64,000 bases of DNA, taken from positions 1-64,000 of the forward strand of contig CAJUOU010000001.1 of the NCBI GenBank assembly GCA_910588545.1. Direction: 5' to 3'. Shown piece by piece: positions 16,815 to 24,450 of this stretch. The stretch is from an uncultured Christensenellaceae bacterium (GTDB lineage Bacteria; Bacillota; Clostridia; Christensenellales; UBA3700). The stretch's first letter is position 1. Each line of letters begins with the position of its first letter. Below the pieces are notes generated by a model. That model did not search any database and was not told the origin of the DNA. It was given only the letters and a program-made list of their open reading frames with translations. The position numbers were made by a program, and so were the translations under genes.

Positions 16815-18500
16815 ATGGACGAGAATAAACAAATAACACCTAGTGAAGAAATAACAGATACTGAAACTTTGGAGGTTGTGGCAAATGCCACAACCGAAAA
16901 AGCAACAGCTGATGTAGCAGAAAATTCTGCAAAAAAAACTATGGATATTGGGGTAACCGAAAGCAATGTGGCAGAAACCGAAAAGAAAAGTATATTCGGT
17001 TTAAAACCAAAAAAGGCAAAAGGGGATAAACAGCCTATGCCTAAAAAGAAAAAGATAATTATAATTACTGCCGCAAGCGTTATTGGTGTAATTGTATTGA
17101 GCTTGTTTATATGGCTTATGGTTATGTTTTTCGGACCAAGTGCTACGCAAGATTTAAGTAGTATCCCGTTGCAAGTTGAAATGGGCAACAAATATTATAT
17201 CGGCAGTGAAAATAACACTCAAGACTACAGCAAAATTTTTCCTGACGGTAGCGATTTTAGTCTTAGCGGAAGTAAATTGACTTTCAAACAAGACGGCAAA
17301 ACAGTTACAAAAGATGTAACTATTGTTGATGGTGCAGTAAATGTTTACACTTTTGAGGAACTTGCTGCAAATGTAAATATGGGTAAAAAAGTAGTTATCC
17401 AAAATGCTAACCTAAAAGCTCCTAAACTTGAAGGTAAGGCAGAAAGCGATGTGCTTAAAATGGAAGTTACAAACGATATTTACGGCAATGGTGCAACCGT
17501 TAATGTAAACGAGATTGTAGCAACCCGTGTAAAAGGTGTTACAGGTGGCAAAATAGCTGCTAAGTCAGATGGCTCTAGTTACAGTGATAAATATGCAGGC
17601 GGTTATAGTGCTTTTACTATTATGCCTACTAAAAATCAAATAACTTTTCAAGATGTTCACATCATTGGTAATGACATGAGCAACAAGGAAAACGGCGATT
17701 TATTCGGCTTGACCGATGAGCAAATCACTGCAAGAGGAGTTAAACTTTTTAGCGGTTACGGTGATTTAATGTATATCGGCGGCGACAGTGACGGCAAAGC
17801 AAATGTAAAAGTATATCACTGCGTAGTGGAAAACGGTCATAAAGTAGTTCATGTAAGAAATGCCAATTTGGATATCGAGGGTACTATTATCCGTAACGCA
17901 TCCGACACAGCATTGTCCGTTGCAACTTTCGAGAGTGAAAAAAGCACAATCAACTCTAAAAACAATGTTATTTTAAATTCACTTACAGGCGCAATCTTAT
18001 TCTACAGCTTTGAGCCTATTGCCAAAGCAAAGGAAAAGGAAACTTGGAACGAGCTTAATGTAGAGGGCTTCCTTGATATTTATAATTGGAAAGCACAAGA
18101 CGGGTTGGCTTTCTTGCCTGAAACCGAGGGTGCCTACGAGGGAATTGCAAACAAATTGGTTGGAGGTACAATCCAAGCTAAAAAGTATGATGAGTTAAAA
18201 GCTGTTCAAGGCGGTAAAAAGTATATTCACTTTGCTATTTTAAAGATAAGAACTAATAACGGCGGAGTAGCTTACAACGGCTCTACAGTAAACTTTAAAA
18301 ACGATATTAAGTATAAAACTTCTAAAGACAAAGGCTTTGAAAAAGGTTTCCCGATACCTAGTTTAGCATCGGGTATCATGTATGATATTGACGTTTGGGG
18401 ATACTATGACGAGGCAAAAGGCGATGTAAAACCAACCGACGGTTTGAGCGAAAAAATGTTAGACAATTTGTATAAAGAGTTGGTTGAGGGAAGGAAGTAA
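16815..18500 (+). CDS. Membrane-anchored protein with a beta-helix-like extracellular domain
   Basis: A 561-residue type II membrane protein. Residues 1-75 are an acidic then basic cytoplasmic segment with no signal peptide. KKKK at 77-80 precedes one membrane helix (about 81-106). The outside part (from about 115) contains repeated short beta-strand turns (DVHIIGND, VKVYHCVVENGHKVV, NLDIEGTIIRNASD), consistent with a right-handed parallel beta-helix. Start at ATG behind AGGAGAG, overlapping the end of the frameshifted gene upstream, so both probably formed one surface operon. No catalytic motif recognised; a carbohydrate- or wall-binding role is an inference. Confidence 0.8.
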   Translation: MDENKQITPSEEITDTETLEVVANATTEKATADVAENSAKKTMDIGVTESNVAETEKKSIFGLKPKKAKGDKQPMPKKKKIIIITAASVIGVIVLSLFIWLMVMFFGPSATQDLSSIPLQVEMGNKYYIGSENNTQDYSKIFPDGSDFSLSGSKLTFKQDGKTVTKDVTIVDGAVNVYTFEELAANVNMGKKVVIQNANLKAPKLEGKAESDVLKMEVTNDIYGNGATVNVNEIVATRVKGVTGGKIAAKSDGSSYSDKYAGGYSAFTIMPTKNQITFQDVHIIGNDMSNKENGDLFGLTDEQITARGVKLFSGYGDLMYIGGDSDGKANVKVYHCVVENGHKVVHVRNANLDIEGTIIRNASDTALSVATFESEKSTINSKNNVILNSLTGAILFYSFEPIAKAKEKETWNELNVEGFLDIYNWKAQDGLAFLPETEGAYEGIANKLVGGTIQAKKYDELKAVQGGKKYIHFAILKIRTNNGGVAYNGSTVNFKNDIKYKTSKDKGFEKGFPIPSLASGIMYDIDVWGYYDEAKGDVKPTDGLSEKMLDNLYKELVEGRK

Positions 18501-18504
18501 AATA

Positions 18505-18801
18505 TCGGGTATATGGTATGCCTTAAAATTGTTAAAAAGCTAAGTAATATTTGCCTACCATAATAAAAATTGTTGCTTAGCTATAAGGCTATTTGCAAGT
18601 AAGTTAACAGCGGATTGTAAAAAGTTTTTTGCAAATAGCTCATTTAACCTTGCGGGCTGTGTAGTCCGCGTAGGTTAATAAAGATTACAGGGACATTTGT
18701 TGCAGCATTATTACGCAGCCCCTCTGTAAGTAATAATGCTGTAATGAATTTCTTTTATACTTTCAAAGAGTGCACCATAGTTTTTCTATGGTGTGCTTTT
18801 T
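18505..18801 (+). ncRNA. Candidate structured RNA with several pseudoknot-like pairings
   Basis: The 270 bases after the gene ending at 18500 contain many long complementary pairs and end in an intrinsic terminator. TATGGTA (18512) pairs with TACCATA (18556), interlocked with AGCTAAG (18538) and CTTAGCT (18576). GCTATTTGCAA (18588) pairs with TTGCAAATAGC (18629). TTAACCT (18644) pairs with AGGTTAA (18672), enclosing a GC-rich inner stem. CAGCATTATTAC (18703) pairs with GTAATAATGCTG (18730), and its loop can pair with TTACAG (18685). I do not recognise it as tmRNA, RNase P RNA, 6S RNA or a riboswitch. No promoter was identified, so it may be the 3' part of the upstream transcript. Confidence 0.6.
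18772..18801 (+). terminator. Intrinsic terminator of the candidate structured RNA
   Basis: GCACCATAG pairs with CTATGGTGTGC (one bulge) around TTTTT, followed by TTTTT. Confidence 0.9.
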
Positions 18802-18836
18802 GCAGTATCTATTGCTTTAAACTTAAATATTAAAAA

Positions 18837-18858
18837 ATATGCGAAAATCGCTACTATT
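18837..18858 (-). repeat. Dispersed 22-bp motif, divergent copy
   Basis: On the minus strand AATAGTAGCGATTTTCG followed by CATAT. It keeps the CGATTTT core but has lost the GG end. Weakest copy in the set. Confidence 0.35.
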
Positions 18859-18975
18859 TTGCTGTATAGCTTTATTTAGACTTTGGCAACAATTTATTAT
18901 ATTTTTTTGTATTTTATTTATTATAATTAATCTGTTTGTTTAATATAATGATATATTATTTATATATAATAAAAA

Positions 18976-18999
18976 AAGGCCTACTTTAGAGTTGGCCTT
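18976..18999 (-). terminator. Intrinsic terminator of the GH3 gene
   Basis: On the minus strand AAGGCC and GGCCTT enclose a 12-base loop and are followed by a T run. Begins about 10 bases after the GH3 stop codon. Confidence 0.8.
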
Positions 19000-19009
19000 A
19001 ATTTTTTTA

Positions 19010-21907
19010 TCAGTTGTTGCTAGCATCACTGTCTTGATTACGTTTTTTAGCTGTAAGAAGTGCAATGATATGTTGTTTTTCCTCTTCTGTATCGGTATTA
19101 TTATCCATATTTTGAAGATAGTCTTTCAAAGCTTTTTTGATTTCCTTTTCTTCCGTTCTTTTTGATTGAACTTCTATACGACCTTTCTTTCTCATATCTT
19201 CCAAGTCTTTTTGACTTTGAACTTTTATCTCCTCTATATTAGACTTGATATTTTGGATATTCTTTTTTTGTTGGGCCTTGTATTCCTTAAGTTTGGTAGG
19301 GTCGTCGATATTTCTTAAAATTTTATTTAACTCGTCCATTTCCATTTCTAAAGCTTTTATGTGGTCTTCTTGGTCACGGATAAGTTTTTCACGCTCTAGC
19401 TTAAGGCGTTTTTTCTCTTCCTTTATCTTTTTTCTTTCCATAGTAACTTTTGTTTCGCTGGAAAGATTTCGGATATTTTTTAACGATAGGAACAATCCTT
19501 TTAACATTTTGCCCAAGCCTTTCATCCTGTGTTTGTTACCCCACAATATAATACCCTCGGTAACTATATTGTCAAGCAAACCGGATGTAACACCCGAAAG
19601 TCCACGCATTGGCATTTCTTCCATACCTTGTTGCAACATAAGCATTGTGGTCATGTCTGCATCAGGCACTTGGCTTTTGATAACAGCAGGGGCGAACTTG
19701 CAGAATAGTTTGCCTATTATACAGCATTTCATTTCGCCGATAGTTGTATTTTTGTCAAATTCTCCACGTTTTGCAGGCACGTTAGGAGGCATTTTGTCGC
19801 CGTATACAGCTTCAAATTGTTCAACAGGAATCTCTTCCGCTTGTGCCAAGTCGTAATATACAGGTGCGGTCTCCTTATAATCCGGATGTGTAATCTCGCT
19901 GTTTGCTTTTACATTTACGTTAGCAGTAAGTTTGATATCGCGAGAAGATGCACCTACTATAATTTCAAAATCGCCACTTTCCACAGCCCAATCTTTGATT
20001 TCTACATTGTAGTAAGCAAAACTGCGTTTTTCAAGTTCTATTTCAACGCTTACTGTTTCACCTGCATGTATAAATACCTTTTTAAAGCCTTTTAGTTCTT
20101 TTTCAGGTCTAAAGATAGTGCTCTCAATGTCTTTTACGTAAATCTGTGCAATTTCTGCACCGTCAACTAAGCCCGTGTTTTTGATATCGAAAGTAACTGT
20201 CAATTTATCGTTTTCGCTAATTTTATCGCTTGATAGTTTTAGGTTAGAGTATTCAAAGGTAGTATAACTCAATCCATGTCCGAATGGGAATAGTACGTCT
20301 TTTTTAGCAGAGTCGTAATATCTATAACCTACAAACATACCCTCGCGGTGTTCTGCTGTCTTAGGACCGCCTACATAGTATTTTGAGCCGATATAATCTT
20401 CAAGCTTAACAGGATATGTTTCCGCAAGTTTACCGCTTGGGTTTACTATACCATAAATAATATCGGCAATAGCCTCGCCTGCAGCTTCGCCCGGTAAGTA
20501 TGCGTTTAACAATGTATGTACTTTGTCTATCCAAGGCATTTCCACAGGAGAGCCGCCAAGCATAACAACAATTAAATTGTCGTTAACTTCGGATATTGCC
20601 TCGATAAGTTTGCTATGGCTTGTAGGAATAGTCATATCTTTGCGGTCATACCCCTCACATTCGTAAGAGTCGGTAAGGCCTACAAATAGGATAACTTTGT
20701 CATTGTTTTTGGCACTTTCGATAGCGTCCTTAAATAATACTTCGTCATAACCGTCATTGGTTAGTTTGTAGCCTTCTTTGTATTCGTAATTCAATTTATG
20801 ACTGTCAAGATAATCGGTAAAGCTTACAAGGTTGTAAGGATTGATTCTTGAACTTCCTGCACCTTGGTAACGTATGGTTTTTGCTAAGCTACCGATAACC
20901 GCAATTTTGTTAGTGTGGTCTATTGGTAGAGCATTTTTATCGTTTTTCATAAGCACGATAGACTCGTTAGCCACACGCCTCGCAAGCTTGTGTCCGTCAC
21001 GATAGTTGTAAAAATAGCCTTCGTCACGTGCCTCGATAACTTTAAAGCACAATGTCAAAATTCTTTCCACAACAATGTCAAGGTCAGCCTCTGCAAGTGA
21101 GCCGTCAAGTACTGCTTTTACAATCTCCTTATCTGTCCTACCGCCGCAACTTGGCATTTCCAAATCCATGCCTGCAAGTATGCCTTTTACACGGTCGTTT
21201 AACGCATTCCAATCGGAAACAACCAAGCCCTCAAAGCCCCACTCATTCCTTAAAATGTCGGTAAGAAGATACTTGTTGTCCGAGCTGAATACGCCATTTA
21301 TCCTATTGTAACTGCACATTACTGTTTCGGGTTGCGCCTCTTTTACGGCAATTTCAAAAGGTGTCAAATAAATTTCACGAAAACTTCTTTCATCAACAAC
21401 TTCGTTTATAGTCATACGGTTACTTTCCTGACTGTTAACCGCAAAGTGTTTTAGAGACGTACCAACTCCCGTTTTTTTTGTACCTTGTATGTATCCGCTT
21501 GCCATTTTTCCTGCAAGGAAAGGGTCCTCCGAAAAATACTCGAAGTTTCTTCCGCAAAGAGGGGAGCGTTTGATATTTGTACCTGGTCCCAAAATAACAT
21601 CTATATTTTGATTTATACATTGCTCGCCAAGTGCTTGGCCGACTTCCTTAATAAGCTCGGGATTCCAAGTTGATGCCATATTTACAGCCGGCGGGAAACT
21701 TGTGGCAGGGTAACTGCTTTTTAAAGCCACATTGTCTGCATCCTCGTTATTTTCTTTCCTTAATCCGTGAGGACCGTCGGACATAAAAATTGAAGGAATA
21801 CCCAATCTGTCGACAGATTTAGTCTCCCAAAATGTCTCGCCGCTGCACAAAGATGCCTTTTCGAACAAGGTCATATTTCGTATTAAATCGTGAATTTTGT
21901 TTTTCAT
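19010..21907 (-). CDS. GH3 beta-glucosidase with a long C-terminal coiled coil
   Basis: A 965-residue glycoside hydrolase family 3 enzyme removing terminal beta-linked sugars. The N-terminal barrel carries MSDGPHGLR (42-50), the KH (153-154) and NRM motifs, and VVSDWNA with nucleophile Asp232. The second domain contains the GSPVEMPW and LPGEAAGEA region, then a fibronectin III-like domain near 590-695. Typical relatives end at about 750-800 residues. Here residues about 700-780 form a further helical domain and about 800-950 are a highly charged coiled coil (KKIKEEKKRLKLEREKL and similar). No signal peptide, so cytoplasmic. Single gene with its own terminator. The tail function is unknown. 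Confidence 0.93.
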   Translation of the reverse strand: MKNKIHDLIRNMTLFEKASLCSGETFWETKSVDRLGIPSIFMSDGPHGLRKENNEDADNVALKSSYPATSFPPAVNMASTWNPELIKEVGQALGEQCINQNIDVILGPGTNIKRSPLCGRNFEYFSEDPFLAGKMASGYIQGTKKTGVGTSLKHFAVNSQESNRMTINEVVDERSFREIYLTPFEIAVKEAQPETVMCSYNRINGVFSSDNKYLLTDILRNEWGFEGLVVSDWNALNDRVKGILAGMDLEMPSCGGRTDKEIVKAVLDGSLAEADLDIVVERILTLCFKVIEARDEGYFYNYRDGHKLARRVANESIVLMKNDKNALPIDHTNKIAVIGSLAKTIRYQGAGSSRINPYNLVSFTDYLDSHKLNYEYKEGYKLTNDGYDEVLFKDAIESAKNNDKVILFVGLTDSYECEGYDRKDMTIPTSHSKLIEAISEVNDNLIVVMLGGSPVEMPWIDKVHTLLNAYLPGEAAGEAIADIIYGIVNPSGKLAETYPVKLEDYIGSKYYVGGPKTAEHREGMFVGYRYYDSAKKDVLFPFGHGLSYTTFEYSNLKLSSDKISENDKLTVTFDIKNTGLVDGAEIAQIYVKDIESTIFRPEKELKGFKKVFIHAGETVSVEIELEKRSFAYYNVEIKDWAVESGDFEIIVGASSRDIKLTANVNVKANSEITHPDYKETAPVYYDLAQAEEIPVEQFEAVYGDKMPPNVPAKRGEFDKNTTIGEMKCCIIGKLFCKFAPAVIKSQVPDADMTTMLMLQQGMEEMPMRGLSGVTSGLLDNIVTEGIILWGNKHRMKGLGKMLKGLFLSLKNIRNLSSETKVTMERKKIKEEKKRLKLEREKLIRDQEDHIKALEMEMDELNKILRNIDDPTKLKEYKAQQKKNIQNIKSNIEEIKVQSQKDLEDMRKKGRIEVQSKRTEEKEIKKALKDYLQNMDNNTDTEEEKQHIIALLTAKKRNQDSDASNN

Positions 21908-22145
21908 ATATCCTCCGTTTCGGAAATCCGAACATTGTTATTCAATTATTTTTATGCCGTAACACTTATAAAAGTTTTTGTAAAATAACGCGCATTTTTA
22001 TAGCATTATATGCTTAGTATATCATATAATTTTACTAAAATCAATAGGCAAATGCAAAAATTTTGCTTATTTTATTACTTAAAAGTCGTTGCTTTGGGAA
22101 TATTGTAAAAATTTCGAATTTTTTTTGTGTCAAGACTTATTTTAT
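21908..22145. other. AT-rich divergent intergenic region
   Basis: Separates the GH3 gene (minus) from guaB (plus). Apart from the GH3 ribosome site (GGAGG just before its ATG) and the guaB promoter at its right end, I see no RNA element or operator. No purine riboswitch was seen. Confidence 0.5.
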
Positions 22146-22174
22146 TTGACTTTTTTTTTAATATCTATTACAAT
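22146..22174 (+). promoter_or_regulatory. Sigma-A-type promoter of guaB
   Basis: TTGACT (22146-22151), 17-base spacer, TACAAT (22169-22174), 41 bases before the guaB ATG. Confidence 0.65.
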
Positions 22175-22215
22175 TAATTAAATATATAGTTTATTTACTT
22201 AAGGAGATAGCATTT

Positions 22216-23673
22216 ATGAGTAAAATTATTGACGAAGGTTTGACTTTTGACGACGTACTGTTGATTCCGCAATATTCCAATGTTTTGCCTAATTCGGTTA
22301 GTCTTGCAACTAAATTGACAGACGATATTAAATTGAATATCCCTTTGCTTAGCGCAAGTATGGATACCGTTACAGAGTACGAGCTTGCCATTGCGATTGC
22401 AAGAGAGGGTGGTATAGGTATGATACATAAAAACTTATCTATTGCTGAACAAGCTTTGCACGTTGACAGAGTTAAAAGAAGTGAACACGGCGTAATTACC
22501 GACCCGTTTTTCCTAAGCCCTGCCAATACTTTGGAAGATGCTAACAACCTTATGAGAAAATATAGAATCAGTGGTGTGCCTATTACCGTTGACGGTAAAC
22601 TTGTAGGTATTATCACAAACCGTGATTTGAGATTCGAGACGGATTTTTCACAAAAAATCAGTGATGTTATGACAAGCGAAAATCTTATCACTGCAAAACA
22701 AGGTACTACTTTGGAAGAGGCTCAAAAAATTCTTTGCAAACACAGGATTGAAAAACTTCCTATAGTTGACGAAAAAAACAATTTGAAAGGTTTAATCACT
22801 ATTAAGGATATTGAAAAAGCTATTCAATATCCTAACAGCGCAAAAGATAGCAACGGAAGATTGCTTGCAGGTGCAGCTGTAGGTGTTACAGGTGACACAA
22901 TGGAAAGGGTAGAAGAATTAGTAAAAGCTAAAGTTGACCTTATTACAATCGATACTGCTCACGGTCATAACCAAGGCGTTTTGGATATGGTTAAAAAAGT
23001 TAAATCTAAGTTCCCTAATCTTAACCTATGTGCAGGTAACGTTGCTACAGCAGATGCTACTAAAGCATTAATCGAAAATGGCGCGGACGTGGTTAAAGTA
23101 GGTATCGGACCGGGCTCTATCTGTACTACAAGAATTATCGCAGGTATCGGTGTTCCTCAGATGACTGCAGTTATGCATTGTGCGGAAATGGCAGATAAAT
23201 TGGGCAAACGTATTATTGCCGACGGTGGTATTAAGTTTAGTGGAGATATTGTTAAGGCTTTGGGAGCAGGTGCAAGTGCGGTTATGATTGGTAGCTTGTT
23301 TGCAGGTACTGCCGAGACTCCTGGTGAAATTGAAATGTTCCAAGGCAGGAGCTTTAAAGTATACCGCGGTATGGGCTCGCTTGGTGCTATGAATAATGGT
23401 AGTAAGGATAGATATTTCCAAACAAATGCCAAAAAGCTTGTTCCTGAAGGTGTAGAAGGACGTGTACCATTTAGAGGTAGCTTGCAAGAAGTTGTATTCC
23501 AACTTGTCGGTGGTATTCGTAGCGGCATGGGTTACTGTGGTATGCCGGATATCGATTCTCTACGTAAAAAAGCAAAGTTTGTTAAAATTACAAATGCGGC
23601 ACTTGTTGAGAGCCATCCACATGATATCAGCATTACAAAGGAAGCTCCTAACTACGCAACTAAAGGTGTATAA
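22216..23673 (+). CDS. guaB: IMP dehydrogenase
   Basis: Converts IMP to XMP with NAD+, the committed step of guanine nucleotide synthesis. The 485-residue length is typical. The (beta/alpha)8 barrel starts with LTFDDVLLIPQ and is interrupted by two CBS domains (about residues 95-205: VITDPFFLSPANTLEDA, VMTSENLITAKQGTTLEEA). The catalytic loop GPGSICTTRIIAG near residue 300 carries the active-site Cys. The flap and IMP-binding segments (MGSLGAM, EGVEGRVPFRG) are present. Ribosome site AAGGAG. It stands alone with its own promoter and terminator, without guaA. Confidence 0.98.
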   Translation: MSKIIDEGLTFDDVLLIPQYSNVLPNSVSLATKLTDDIKLNIPLLSASMDTVTEYELAIAIAREGGIGMIHKNLSIAEQALHVDRVKRSEHGVITDPFFLSPANTLEDANNLMRKYRISGVPITVDGKLVGIITNRDLRFETDFSQKISDVMTSENLITAKQGTTLEEAQKILCKHRIEKLPIVDEKNNLKGLITIKDIEKAIQYPNSAKDSNGRLLAGAAVGVTGDTMERVEELVKAKVDLITIDTAHGHNQGVLDMVKKVKSKFPNLNLCAGNVATADATKALIENGADVVKVGIGPGSICTTRIIAGIGVPQMTAVMHCAEMADKLGKRIIADGGIKFSGDIVKALGAGASAVMIGSLFAGTAETPGEIEMFQGRSFKVYRGMGSLGAMNNGSKDRYFQTNAKKLVPEGVEGRVPFRGSLQEVVFQLVGGIRSGMGYCGMPDIDSLRKKAKFVKITNAALVESHPHDISITKEAPNYATKGV

Positions 23674-23715
23674 TTAAATTGATTTAATTTTAAATAATTT
23701 TATAGCACTATAATA

Positions 23716-23748
23716 ATTGCAGCACAATTTTTGTGTTGCAATTTTTTT
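23716..23748 (+). terminator. Intrinsic terminator of guaB
   Basis: ATTGCAGCACAA pairs with TTGTGTTGCAAT (one mismatch) and is followed by seven T. Confidence 0.85.
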
Positions 23749-23778
23749 GTATACCTAGTTTATTAATATAATAAAAAA

Positions 23779-23800
23779 ACATTCAAAAATCGGTATTAAA
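23779..23800 (-). repeat. Dispersed 22-bp motif
   Basis: Minus strand TTTAATACCGATTTTTG followed by AATGT: perfect left arm and core, degenerate end. Lies between the guaB terminator and the invertible-promoter cassette. Confidence 0.65.
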
Positions 23801-23859
23801 TACAAAAAATATGTATAAAGAAAAAATTGCAATAATAATGTATAATATTTTTATAATTG

Positions 23860-23950
23860 CCTTGTATTTTGTTTGTTTTTATGGTTTAATTATATTATAC
23901 AAGGTTATTAGATAGCTAGATAAGAATTTATTAATAAATTAATGGCTATC
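23860..23950. other. Non-coding stretch with nested inverted repeats
   Basis: CCTTGTAT (23860-23867) pairs with ATACAAGG (23897-23904), and GATAGC (23911) pairs with GCTATC (23945), enclosing a 16-base palindrome AATTTATTAATAAATT. The stretch may encode a small structured RNA or be a decayed element. It contains no credible gene. Confidence 0.35.
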
Positions 23951-24087
23951 ATAAGGCTGTAGTTACAAAATGGCATATAAACCTATTGTGGAGACCTTGC
24001 AAGAAAATTAGATATTATAATTGCTATTTTGTTAGAAAATTTTTGGCTTGTATTTTGCATTATAAAAAACCGATAAATATACAAAAA

Positions 24088-24117
24088 ACACCCTTGAAAC
24101 AAATGTTTAAAGGGTGT
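24088..24117 (-). terminator. Intrinsic terminator facing switch cassette 1
   Basis: ACACCCTT and AAGGGTGT form an 8-bp stem; on the minus strand the stem is followed by TTTTTTG. Its inner end is 109 bases from the left inverted repeat, the same distance as in cassette 2. Confidence 0.8.
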
Positions 24118-24170
24118 AAAATTTTATGTAAAGTTATTAATTGCTTTAAATTGCTGTTTACTACAATAAA

Positions 24171-24192
24171 CCTGCAAAAAATCGGTATTAAA
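24171..24192 (-). repeat. Dispersed 22-bp motif in switch cassette 1
   Basis: Minus strand TTTAATACCGATTTTTT followed by GCAGG. Ends 34 bases before the left inverted repeat, the same distance as the copy in cassette 2. Confidence 0.7.
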
Positions 24193-24226
24193 CTGCAAAT
24201 TATTTCAAATTGAAAGGATAAAAAAA

Positions 24227-24254
24227 GTACATAGAATATATATAATCTATGTAC
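24227..24254 (+). repeat. Left inverted repeat of switch cassette 1
   Basis: 28 bp, GTACATAGAAT, a central ATATAT, then AATCTATGTAC. The exact reverse complement of the whole 28 bp recurs at 24378-24405. Each copy is itself nearly palindromic, with 11-bp arms around a 6-bp centre, the form of a tyrosine recombinase crossover site. Confidence 0.9.
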
Positions 24255-24266
24255 TTTTTCAGTTAT

Positions 24267-24296
24267 ATTATAAGATTAAAAGTAAAGTAATGTCAA
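24267..24296 (-). promoter_or_regulatory. Promoter inside switch cassette 1, pointing away from the surface gene
   Basis: On the minus strand TTGACA (24296-24291), an 18-base spacer, TATAAT (24272-24267): perfect -35 and -10 boxes. Confidence 0.85.
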
Positions 24297-24377
24297 TATT
24301 AAACTAATCATTTTGTAAGAACTTTAACTAATTTATACCAAAACTTTAATTTTATTGCTTGAAAAATGCTCCTAAAT

Positions 24378-24405
24378 GTACATAGATTATATATATTCTA
24401 TGTAC
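24378..24405 (-). repeat. Right inverted repeat of switch cassette 1
   Basis: Exact reverse complement of the left copy over 28 bp. Lies 45 bases before the ATG at 24451. Confidence 0.9.
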
Positions 24406-24450
24406 AAATGTTTCATTTGATATAAAGTGTACTATTAGGAGAAAATAAAA

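Larger units (their letters stand above)
24082..24260 (-). ncRNA. Predicted OFF-state transcript of switch cassette 1
   Basis: The promoter inside the cassette (-10 at 24267-24272 on the minus strand) should start an RNA near 24260 that runs left through the outer inverted repeat and the dispersed motif to the intrinsic terminator at 24088-24117, about 180 bases. Cassette 2 predicts an RNA of the same length and order. At this locus the outer repeat itself is followed by TTTTTT and might end transcription earlier. Prediction only. Confidence 0.45.
24227..24405. promoter_or_regulatory. Candidate invertible promoter (phase switch 1), shown OFF
   Basis: Two 28-bp perfect inverted repeats enclose 123 bp. 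Inside is a consensus promoter on the minus strand, directed away from the surface protein gene that starts 45 bases to the right. Inversion between the repeats would turn it towards that gene. This matches known DNA-inversion switches such as the cwpV switch of Clostridioides difficile or the Bacteroides capsule promoters. No recombinase is encoded in the window. The inversion itself is inferred. Confidence 0.8.

Noticed and set aside
18505..18801. 6S RNA, RNase P RNA or tmRNA
   Set aside because: None of the conserved cores is present: no tRNA-like ends or tag frame, no RNase P P4 sequences, no long rod with a central bubble.
23986..24213. A 75-residue plus-strand open frame
   Set aside because: No ribosome site, composition like non-coding DNA, and it overlaps the conserved terminator and dispersed motif of cassette 1.
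24227..24254. The left inverted repeat of cassette 1 as a plain transcription terminator
   Set aside because: It has a long stem with A and T runs and could stop leftward transcription, but a 28-bp exact reverse complement 123 bp away, and the same arrangement at a second locus where no T run follows the repeat, are not explained by a terminator alone.
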